From contig JBAJFG010000582.1 of assembly GCA_037903475.1 (NCBI GenBank), forward strand, positions 992,001-1,056,000: a DNA stretch of 64,000 nucleotides, written 5' to 3'. Positions 35,101 through 47,100 of the stretch are shown here, in pieces (the first letter of the stretch is position 1; every line of letters starts with the position of its first letter). Source of the stretch: Ancylostoma caninum (Eukaryota > Nematoda > Chromadorea > Rhabditida > Ancylostomatidae). The translations under genes and the position numbers were made by a program. The notes under the pieces were generated by a model, which saw only the letters and a program-made list of their open reading frames with translations, was not told the origin of the DNA and made no database searches.

Positions 35101-38100
35101 TGGGCAGTTGGAGCGTTGTCCAGCTATCCCTACAAGAAATAACTCATTAGAAACTGAATATCTATAAAGATAACGCTTCGTTGTACATCTGTGGTGACAA
35201 TAGAGGCGTTCCGACCCCGGCAACTTGAAGACGTGGACAAAAGAGCGATAATGACTCACAAAGGGAAGCACTAATTTGTTTACTGCTATGTTCAAAAGTC
35301 TTGCAAAGTCTTGCACGATGCTAAAACACAACAGATCGAAAAGAAAGGTCTATGCTTAGGGGATTTGGTGGTATGCCATGGGATGGTGTTGCCTAGCCTA
35401 TTGTCCAACAGTCCTGGTAAGCTCAAACGAGCGCTTCGAAGACCTCCTTCTATGCTGCCATACGAGATGTGGTAGTTATGTGTTGTCTTGTCCATGTGGG
35501 CAATGAGTCGGACTGCTAGTTAGGGATTGGATCCCGTCAACTCTTTTTGTTGTGGAATTTTGTTTTTACATTTTCCTTTCATCCCCACTCCCCGGGGTGG
35601 GTACCAGAGAAGTCTGGGAGGTTAAAAGACAACCTCATACATCGAATTCCCCCCCCCCCCCGGCCCTCCGCATATTCCTGTACAGGGTACATACGCATTC
35701 AAAGCCTCTACGATGCTCAGATGAAGGCAAATGCGTGGAGTCTCTCACATACCGGGACTAATTAACGCCGACCATTTTATCCTTTAATCCTCAAGGCCCA
35801 CAGGACATCTGCAATTATCGCCCCATCTGCCTACTGTTTCCAGAAGCAGAGCTGTCGCAATACCTATTGCTGTTATTTGCTCCAAAAAGGCCCTACCTGT
35901 CTACTAAAAAGACGCACGAGATGATTAAATGCCTATTTTGATGCGCTGTTGTAACGACTCTGCGGCAAAAATAGGTCCATTTTACCGAAGAAATGAGTCA
36001 CAGCTTACTGGTTCCACTGGAACAAAGAGCTAACGGTGGTAAACAAAGAGCTAACGGTGTATATAGTAAACAGTAGTGGTAAACAAACCAACTCGTTTGT
36101 TCTGGAAGCACGTCTATTGTTAACTGGAAAGAGCTGCAATCTCTCTAGGAACCTTCGCGGATTCCATGCATGATGCGCAATTTGCAAGTAATGTTGTGGC
36201 ATCACAACATTCCCATAATAGCTGGACAGGGCTAGAACCATATCCAGTGTACGTGAGTGGGCTAGTTGTAGGAGCGAGAAGATGAAATTGGTCAGTTAGG
36301 CTCCTTCTAGTGGGAAGAAAGGTTAGAATATTCAGAAATATATCATATAGCTGAATCAGAAAAGCAATCCGTCACAGTACGAACCCAGTGTGCAATTCTG
36401 GCGTACGTACATAGGGAACCACAAAGTGCATAGGTAATTGATGTATTTTCCAATTCTCCTACGACCCGAACACTCTTCGTTCACTATTCGTGCATTATAA
36501 GTGAGCCATAATTTCGTATTCAGGCCTAATTCTTTTATGCGAGGAGTTGCTGCAAAACATCATTCAAATTTTGTAAGGGTATAAGACTATGGATGCGTTT
36601 GTTTTCTACCACCTCAGTTGACTCGTTAGTTGCACCAACCCTAGAATATTCGACAAATTCTGGAAGAGCAATTCATGGCGCATCTGAGCATATATAGACC
36701 GCTTAGTAGATTCCAATTTTCGATTCTCAGAGAAATCTGGAATGTGCTCTACCAAAATTATGGATTGCCACTCATGTCTAATGCGACTTCAAACAGGAGA
36801 AGACAGAAGCGGAATCGCGCAGCACTCCGTTTTAAACAATTATAAAATACTTGTTTTCCTCCTAAATCACATTCATGTAAGAATCGACTCTCTTGAAACA
36901 TCCCGATATTGGGTAACTGAACCGAAATTTTGAATGTCGCTCGAACTTTTGAGCACCCTCATAACCTGGGCCGGGAAGTCGTCCTTATGTTCGTGGTGTA
37001 GCATAGATTTGGTGCTATCAACCCATCACTTGCTTCTGTCCAGGAAGCTTTCCTTGGAAGAGAAAAAGTTCAAAGACCGTGCCGAGAACGGAATTCGAAC
37101 GAGTCGCTGCTTTCATGGCGCAACGAATTCATTCAAGGAGGCCCTCGTTCCCTGGACATAATATGGCAATGGCTCGCTGATATCTACTACCGATACAACT
37201 TGGACTAAGGTCTAGTGTCACCATTTTAAAAATAATTTTTGTTCGACAAACAAAGGCGCATTTATAGTTTTACATCCTCAATAATTACCGCTTTGAAAAG
37301 CCTATGCCAAGACAAAATAATCTCTCGAAAGAAGTTGTCCATTACCCACAAAACAGTATCGGTGGCTTCCCATAATAGTTTGGTGTTTGGCTTCTGAGCA
37401 AATTAGACATTGCGAAAAGACGGGTCACCCAGTAAGAATATCCTAAGACAAATGAATTATGCATTGTTGTCGTTGTTGTCGCATCTCATAGGAGTATCTT
37501 CATGGTCTATGAGCAGAAACTCAATATAGCTGAAAAAAGGGTGCACAATATTGAATAAGAACTCATTTATGGGAAGTAAGTGAGAACAGCTGATTGTGAG
37601 CTACAAGTCGAGATTGTGAACTCCAAAGGAGTTTGTCAACGTCGTTGTTGTTTTTGTGATTTCAATCTGTTATGACCTGTAGCAAACGAGAGAAGGCTCG
37701 AAAATACTTTGCAAGAAAGTCAAAATCTTTGCGGCACCTTTCTTTTGAATCTCTATTTATGGTGCGGCGGTTTCCCAAATTAATGAAGATCCCACTTCTT
37801 ATCCCACTTTTTCCCCTCTCTTCCGCCCTTTTCAGACTCACTAGTTGTTTCCAAGAGTGAGGAAAGTTGTACCTGGAAAAGAGGTGGTGCCGAGCTCTGT
37901 GATTGGTCAGTTCATCTAGTCTGCGAATCACAAGTCTCGTCTGTGATGCTCTTCTGAAGTACAGCGTCACACACCTTGTTTTCTTCGCCGAGCTCAACAG
38001 AATAAATTTGTATTGAATTGCTAGAATTCATGGTGTTCATGATCCATTACTCCTTGCAGGTGCTGTTGTTTATCCCGCTCTGCGCCATGGTGAGTCTCTA

Positions 38101-41100
38101 CGGCCACGTCATCTACGCGCTCTCCACGGCTATAGTCAGCGACCATCCCACGATGCAGCAATCTCTCATCCAAGCAGGTATGTACATGCCCAAAATATCC
38201 TCGGCCTAAGAATAGTCCTGCTCATCTCCTCTGACGCCCCCGATTCCAGAGGTCCGCGTTGCCCGCGGGCATTTGAACTCAGCGTGTGTGCGAAAACAGC
38301 GCGTTACAAAACATGAGCGCAGTGAGATCCTGAGTAATGCGAGCCCATTGCCGCCGTTTTCGGCGCGGGCCATTGCGATGAAATATCAACGAGGGCTCAA
38401 ACACGGCCGAGAACTCGTCGAGAGACCTTCTGGGGCTGTGAAAGATGACGTCTCCAGGGACAGACTGCAAGCCGACAATTGAATAACGGCGCTCAGCCAG
38501 CCGAGCAGCCGCTCTGCTAAGGAAATTAACGGGACCGTCACAGAGATTTTCGCTTTCAGAGTTGCCGATGGCGACGTTTTCGGAGTGGTTGTTCGCCTCG
38601 GTCACTCGGGTGCCCAGCATCAATGGACTCAACGCCAAGGTGAGCTGCTGCTATCACAACTGCAGTTTTTATCCAACCGAAGGGCTGCAATGCGCCTTCA
38701 AGCGGTTAGGGCTTGCGACCTTGCAGTCACATTTTATGCGGCGCTCTTTGAATATCTCATATTCTATTACGCTGCTTTCGCTTGGTGGGAATTCGGTAAT
38801 GAAAGACAGCAGGCAGTGAGAACCTGATAACAGGAAAATCATGGTCACTATGGGAGAGGGGACCTGTTTTCACACTTTCTTAGGTAGGGGAGGGGAGAAT
38901 TCAACTATTACGTCACAGTGGGTCGAGCAACTCACAAACAGGGGCACTCCGGCCCCCTTTTTCGCAACCTGCTAAGGCTATTCGTTAAAACATTGCGGAT
39001 CAAGCACATTTCTACATGGGGAGCGGAGGTGGCCAGAGGGCATTTTTGTGAAAATTCGCCATTTGCACCATCCCACCATAGGCGGACGTTTTGTCGAAAT
39101 GGGGAGCATATTTTGCGTGATGCACCACGTGCATCACTTTGTCTACAATGTGTTGATGTGTAATTGGTTTTGCTTGTGGTACCTTAACACATCAACGAAC
39201 AGTAGCAACAAAAAGGAACGAATAGTAAGCATGCGGCTTGCAACTGGAGGCAGGATTTTATTTATTTGTCAGGTTGATGCACATTTTCGTGCGTGATCTT
39301 CAAAAAAAAAATTCAGAGCAAAAAATTTCAGCTCGTTGCTATCACATGCGGCGTTGAATATTGTTTCGTCATGTACTTGATGGTCACTGCGATTGCTTTA
39401 CCGATTTTGAGGGAGATACTCATGCGTTTTGGCCAAACCTGGGGGTTACTTGTTATTTTTAAGTTGTTCATAGAGAACACATTCATTTTAACTGTGATGC
39501 CATTTTAAAAGGGTTGCAAAAAAGGAAAAATTGAAAAAAAATCAAATTTTTTTGAATGAAATTAGCAATGGGATTTGAAAGTTCCGATCAACAAACTATA
39601 TGTCCTATTGTGTCCTATCCACCGCGTACTGTGTTACTTTTATACTGGGGACAGAATAATGCATTACATATCTATCGATTTACTCGAAATTTAAAAATTC
39701 GATCCTAAATAACTCTATAGTTTGGCTATTTGAAAAAGAGGAAGCACTCCGTCTTTCCTTTTTTTTTGAACATTTGAGGGGCAGACATGAGGTTTTATAG
39801 CCAGAAGTAGACGAGTGGCACCCAAAGTTCGCAGTCGTCCCGTGGGAACAGTGTGCGTTTGCAACAGAATTATAAGCAGTAAAGGTTCTTCCTGAGAGTA
39901 ATGAAGGAAGTGAAGATTGAATTGTGAGAGGGTTGAATACCTTTGCCCAACTTATCCCTAACCTCCGTTTTCCAATTATTTTATCCTTCCATGGTAACTT
40001 TGTGAAGTGGTGTTTGCAAGGTACCTTTGACGGGACGTGAGGACATGCCCATTTATAATATTTTTCTAGGATAATAGTACTAAGAGTACATCCATTAACG
40101 GGGAATATGTGGCAAAAATGCAGCTCCTAGTGCATTTTTGCAGTGTTTGAATCAAGAACGTCATCCTCAACGTGGCTCTAAGTAGTGCAGTGGTGCTTCT
40201 CGGTCACTCGAATTTGAAGCAATGTGAACTTACCACTCAGAAAAGAAGAGGGGGAAATGTGTTTAATGGGATTGAAGGATGTGAATCCCACGGTTAACAT
40301 GCGCGTTCGTGCAAAATGCGGTTTTTTGAAACCCAATAGTTCCATATCAACAATGGTCAAATCCATGCAAAACCCAGGCATACCCATGTAAAACCTATAT
40401 ATATATATATATATATACATACACATACATACATATATATATATCCATGCAAAAACTATGCGTTTCCAAATCCGAAGCGACTGCAGAACCCACAATCTTC
40501 TCGATCCTATGAGCAACCCATACATGGCGATGCAAAAAATGGTTTCCTTAGTACGTGCTGAGAACGGCAGCGTCAAGATTTTCAGCGATGGCACTTCCAC
40601 CTGACAATGTCACTAGCTTTATTCACGTATATTCAAGGAGAAATTGTGGCGTGTCTGATAATTCTCACTAGATAACTTTCTGAGCAGGGAATGTTGTCTT
40701 CTTCACGTAAGATTCATGTAAAAGCAACTAAAAAAAGGAGTGGGAAAATAGTAAAAGACACCTGGTTCTCTTAGGGAAACTTGTCCTCAACAGGAAAGCA
40801 TGGCAGGCGCATGCTACTCGAGAACATTCACCTAACCTGTCACAAAGGGGAAAAAACTACGAGACCCATATTTTCTAAAGGTCTTCTTAGTGAGAATCCA
40901 AGGATTAGTGAGAATGTTCCAAATACCGTACATTAATAAGATCAAGTGGTAGTTTTAAACATAAGTCACTTACTAGTTTCACATACACTTAGTGAATGGG
41001 TTATTCAGGTCTTCTGGAGGAATTGTCATGCGCTGTCAATAAGATCATAGGAGGAGAAACGTTCTCGTATGTGGTACGAGTACATAATCAATAAATCGTA

Positions 41101-44100
41101 ATTTATCATTTTACAGAGAAAATAAGACTAACTAGTACTCATCAGTAAAGAAGGCAAACTTAAGCTTAGAAAAAAAAACAAGTTAGGGAGGAATTCAATA
41201 CAATAGAAAATCTTCGTTCGGTACCATGCGCCTGAAATAATGCAAGAACAAATAAGAACAACCAATAAAACTTCTGTAGTTAGACTGAAAGCATGTTTTG
41301 TTGAAGGCAGCACCCACGGAAAATTTCGTCTCAAATATATTCACATTTTTGAAAAACTTTGGACTTCGAGAGTGCAAGATGCACTGGAAGTGTCCCTTTA
41401 CCGAAAACATCGATTAACAGGTGATCTGTTTGCCAAACCATCGCATTCCTAAGAGAATTTTTTCATTATACGCTCCCAGAATCACACAGATTTACCTCAC
41501 TTTTTCAATATTTTTCCTGCTAACTGCGTTGCTTTTTCGATTAGGATCCTAGCAGCTGCTTAACCACTGCTGGAGCTAGTCATTGAAGAATTTTTAGTTT
41601 TCTTTCATTTCTTTATTGTTAGGGAATTCCATGATGTTTGGATCTACAAGTGACTGCTTTCTACTAATTTTCTTCTTTTTCTGCTACTACTACTAACTTT
41701 GCTTTTTTAAGGTACTAATATTAGGTACTAATTTTCCAACGGTTTTTTTGCTACGGTGCGAGTGGGCTGTAGTTCAGAAGAAACAAGAGATTTTGCGAGT
41801 GTCCGTCTGACACGAAAGACGGCCTTATCGATCTTTTGTCATCGGTCCTCATCTCGTGGCTCACACACTCTACCACTCCTGCTGAACTTACTCGAATAAT
41901 GAGCGTCGAAAAACAGTATTTTCAAGACTAAGAGGAAGTTTTGCCTCTCGAGAAAATGTTGAGCTCTCCCGATACCTCCAATAAATACGCTGAGGTTCTA
42001 ATGTCAAAAATTTCCCTGGGTGCTGCCTTTTAAGACATGGTCGAGAATGCAACATGAAGGGATTCAATTTTTGTTTATGGCGATGGTGATGTTTTGTTTT
42101 CCAGGAAAAACAGGAAAAACAACAAAAAGAACAATCTCTGTCGATTCCTGGCTCGAAAAAATGCTCCATATCTCGACCATCGTCTCGTCTCACGTCTATC
42201 AACACTTTATTTGGAACGCCTAGGAGCAGCTTTGACACCTCGATGTTACTTCGAAGTACCAATCAGGTTCGTAACACATTTCATCCCGACTTTCTTCTAA
42301 TCTTCTGGAGGCTTCCCTGTTCCAGGACAAAATCTTATCGGCGAAGAAGAAGGTGACTCGGATGCTGATGACAATTGTCGTTGCGTTCGCAGTCTGCTGG
42401 TTGCCCAGTCATATCTGGTGGCTGCTCGTTAGGGCATCTGATCTGGCTGTGAGTTGTCTATTTCCTGGATCTACTAGTTACCTAGGCACAGGTAGACATG
42501 AAGTGAATCGCGAGTGTTCCCGCAGTGATCGGCCCTTTCCTGTACTTGCAAAGTGGACGAGTTCTCCGCGCAAAAATAAGCAAATTTAGCAGGGCTGCCT
42601 GGTATTAGTCAATAATGACCTGTTTTTAGTGATGTTGGTTATCAAATCCGTGAATTTTTGGCGGGTCTCACTGGGAGTGTTCATCAATTTCGTCAATGAG
42701 TTCCTGCCGTTTCTGCACACTTCATAGCACATTCGACGTTCCCACTAGTGCCTGAAAGTACATCCTATTTGTCCTTCGTCAATATTCCACAAAAAATGAG
42801 ACGTCAAAAAAGAAATTGCGAACTCTCTCGAAGAAAATGCTCACAATAGAGGAGCAAGTGGGGGGCTGGGTTGCACCGTTAGGAAGGTGCTTCTAAAAAC
42901 AGCATTTTTCACAGCTCTTCTGGCGAGACTCATTCCCCTATATGTTATGTGCTTTATGTTCTCTGACAGGGTGCTTACTAATGTTAAATACGAGTTACGG
43001 AAGATGACCAATGGATTATAAGCTTCCAGGGGTGTGTGACACCCCTTCCTGTAATGATATGGAAATGGAACAGTTTAGTAAGTTCTATATTTATGCATAC
43101 TGCCGAATGATGGGATCTAGCCATCATCAAGGAAATTTCATTGGATAACTGGAAGACAAACTACCAATTACTCTCTAGTCCGTTTCAAAAACAACGATAC
43201 TTGTGTATGTTTCTCGTCCGCCTCTCCGAATACTGCACTATTCATCGCGTTCTCTATTCCTCTAATATTTGAACTTCTAGGCGAAACACACTATACCACA
43301 ATTTGGTTTTCACTCCTTTTGATTTTATATTTGCCGATTTTTTCGAGACTTCTTTTGAAGTTTCATAATATTAGAGCATCAATATTAGATCAGATTTTAT
43401 TTCAGTTACAAGGTAGTGTATATGTACTTATGGGTTTTTGTGAGAACAAGCTGTATTATTTACCAAGCGAAAATGGAATGGCTTTCAAAAAACAGTAACC
43501 TCCGAGGTAGATCATCTCTGGTTATCTCATTCAGCCACACCTTCAATCTTTACCCAGTATCAGAGGCGTTTTTATTTATGAGCTCTTCGTGGCTGCTATT
43601 TTCCATATTTCTTTCCCTTTACCTCTCTTTCCTCCATTTGAGGGCAATGTCCCAACTTCAAATAAAATCCCTCACCCAGGCGGTTTCAACTATGTACATT
43701 AAAAATGAGAAGTATGATGAAAACTTCATTCTGAACTACGGGTTTCGTGGAGCATTCGGGCGAAACGTTCGAAATGTGCTGCTCGTCCGGCACAGCTGAA
43801 GCGTTGGCAAATGCGCCTTCCGTGCAGCATAAGAGATAGACGTGAGAATTCAAATCTGCTCGTATCTGCAACCTACAGCTGAATGGGACGTTGACTTTAC
43901 TAGCGCCCCTTCGGGACGCTAGAAAGTGGGGTGGGGCAGCCACTTGAGGTATGTGCAAAAGCTCCACACGTGTGAAATGCTTAGAAAATCAGCAAAATAG
44001 AAAACTAATCATTAGCTGAACTCAAATACGAAATTTTCCCTATGAGTTGCATATACTCTACGGGTCTGGCCGCCTCGCCAACGTCGGGCTTCGAGTCTTC

Positions 44101-47100
44101 TCGCCATCCTAGCCTTGCCTGCAAACTCCTAATCACGCATTTACATGTAACGCTGATTTCCGATACAATGATACTACCTAGTCTTTTTGTCACATGAACA
44201 GCCAACAGAGAGGAAAAAGCGGTGGTCTGCTGAGACACGAATGAGCGCGTAGTGTGCCCCTACTCCACCGGCAGACGTGCATCTTGGCGTTTTCCCCACT
44301 ATTGGGCCACGGCGGTCCCATTCTCCATCACTACACCCGTATCCTGCTGCTTATCCCATTATTGGGCCAGTTCAGACCCATCCTCCATTTGTGGATCTGT
44401 ATCCTCGCGTTATTCCCACTACTGGGCCAGCGCAGACCCGATCCATCGGTGGGACTCGTATCCCGGCGCTTTCCCCACTAATCGGTCCCTTGCGGGCCCA
44501 GTCTCCATCCGTGGACCCGTATTCTGCCGCTTTCTCCAGTATTGTGCCAGACCAGACCCAATCCCCATCCGTGGACTCGTCGCCTGGCATTTCCCCGTTA
44601 ATGGGCTCCTGCAGACCCAATCTTCATCGATGGACCCGTATCCTGGCGTTTCCCCCACTCCTGGGCCACTGCGAATTCTTTCTCCATCGATGGACCCGTA
44701 TCTTGCCGTCTTCATACTATTGGACCATGGCGGACTCTTTCTCGATCGGTGGACACCAGTGGCGGACGCAGAAAGTGGGCGGGAGGGGGGAGGGACGTGG
44801 GAAAGAAAGTGCGGTCTCCACCGTTTTGGGGATCCAGACGGAGAATAAAACTAATAAAAATATTAATTATAATAATAAATAATTAATAAAAATTATATTA
44901 GAAATAATATTAAAAATAAACAAGTAAAAGCAAACTAATACAAGATTTTTGTTTGTATTATAAAGTAATTTCGAAAATTTGGCGACCCATTCTAGGGGGA
45001 GGGCGCCCCCCTCCCGCCCCCCCCCCTGCGTCCGCCACTGGTGGACACCTATCATGATGTTTTTCTGGACTACGGGGCCCCGGCTCATCTGTCCGTCATC
45101 ACTTCAGCCGCATTCTTTGCAAATCTCGAAAGTGATGGAACAAAGCTAGGAAATATTCAGAAAGTTTGATCAGCTGCACAAGTTGCACAAATGGTTTCAG
45201 AGAATGTCACAACAGCTTATGGTGACGCGTTCTTCATCCTGTATATTTGATTGTATTTTTTAAAAACAGACGGATCCTCAGTCTGCATAATCCCCAAAGG
45301 ACCTCAAAGAGAGGTGCGCAAGGATCGTATCCCAAGTGAGGACACCGAGTGAATCCTTCGATACATCCATGCACACTTCTTCTCGAAGCGGTTATCGTCC
45401 ACTGTTCCAAAGCTGAGTGAAATCAACAACAAAGCTCCGCCGAGGGGCGACTCTGCTCCGTACATTGCTGCTATGCATCGTCAAATCGTTGTAAACATTG
45501 TCTCGCCTGGAGGGCTCGAGACTGCTAGACGGTGGTCCCGCCGCGAAATCCCGAATGCACCCGACTTCCACTACGTCTATGCACCTATGACGAAACATCG
45601 GCCGAATGCCCCATCAGCTTCGCATCCTCGCGAGGCACAGTCTATAACTGAGTCTCACGGAGCGCGCATGCAATCACGTGCTAGTCCCCCTACGTCTGCG
45701 CTCTAGAAAATTTTGTTGCACTACCATGATTTATATAAGAGGATTCGTTCTTGAGCCAGCCAATGAACAGCTGTGATACAATCGACGGCTTATAGTTTTC
45801 CACTCAACTTCTTAAATTTTCTTTTCCCCTCTTATCTTCTGCTCACCGAAATTTTTCTTCCCCTCCTTATAGCTTCCCATGCGGCGGAGATCTGTTAATT
45901 TTACCATTTTCAATGGTTTTTCCTGTTTCGGTATCAGAGGCTTTTTTGTCGATATCTGAATCGATAATATCTTAACCCATCCACCGGGTTTGGAGGATAT
46001 CCCTAGTTTCCGAGCTCCTTTCTTCCCCGATACTTGCTCATCGTTTGGATTTGGCGCCTACGCGCGATTTTTGAAAAGCATTGTCGTAGTGGTTGCTTTG
46101 TTTTATAAATATAGATTTTGAGTAATTACATGTTGTAGTTCTGAAGAGATCCAATGATCCATGAGACGAATGAAAACCTTGCAGACGTTAAGGTGGTGTC
46201 GAATGCCCGTCTACTGAATTGAAATTGGTCCTAAGAACCAACTGGCGAGTCTCTGCATTAGAATGAGGTGATCTCTGGATACATTCTGTCCGAGCTATAT
46301 CCAGTAAGACCAAATTACGCCTTGAGCAGTAGCTTATGAAGACACTGCTCTATATTTTCCTCGCCGTTCTCGAAAGCAGGGGGTGGTTTGAACTGTCTAG
46401 GGACTTCATCCATACATTTCTATACGAGCTAGTGAACACTGTCTGGAATGTAATGTTTGTGCCTACTTTACACTTTTCAACTTACTAGTCAGCTAAGCAA
46501 TCGGAAGACGACAACAAGAGGTGTCGTTCTTTCTAGCGAAAGTGCGAAGCAGTTGTTGTTTTTTCCAGCTTTCTGGGCAGCGTTTGCATATTTATGAATC
46601 ACGACCGTGGCTGAGCTGCACTTTGGGCATGGGAGCGGGGCCAAAAAGCGTTTTGTCACGGCCCCCGCATGATGGGAACGGAATAAGTTCCGTCTTAGTA
46701 CTCCTCTGGAAAACGACGTTGTCTAGTCGACCAACAACGAGTGGAACAGCACTTACTGCTGCATTCCCGTGGGAGTTTATTTGAGTCTGGCACCTGGATT
46801 GCGCGTACTTTTCATAATTAACCGCATCGTTGGGAGTGTCCGGTGGGCGTAAGCCGTCGACATTCCTAGGGATTCACTGGAAGTTGTGTTCAGAAGATTT
46901 TTCTCCTTAACATATAACGAACAATTCGACCCATCGGTGGGTCGTATGTGTTTGAACCCTGTTTCTTCAGGAAAATCACCCCAAGCGCAGTGTTGTAGGG
47001 ATGCCATACGTCCAATGTAGGTACTGTAGCTGTATTTCCCTCAAGAATCGAGTGGAACTTTGCATAGTTGAGCTTTTTGACAGCATGAACACAGAACTGA

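Larger units (their letters stand above)
38640..42325 (+). other. Receptor intron 8 (3.7 kb)
   Basis: Contains the second ATCCATGC foldback copy with its TA microsatellite at 40.3-40.6 kb. No gene recognised. Confidence 0.5.

Noticed and set aside
37070..37140. Sequence resembling the 3' half of a tRNA on the minus strand (GTTCGAATTCCGTTCTCGGC)
   Set aside because: No acceptor stem, D arm or anticodon arm could be folded around it.
38279..38638. 119-codon minus ORF
   Set aside because: It is antisense to receptor exons 7 and 8.
40178..40600. 140-codon minus-strand ORF
   Set aside because: It runs through a foldback repeat and a (TA)n microsatellite, giving a Tyr/Ile/Met low-complexity stretch.
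44252..44882. Two plus-strand ORFs of about 200 codons
   Set aside because: They are produced by a 60-bp minisatellite whose unit is a multiple of three; frames are open on both strands and there is no start or splice support.
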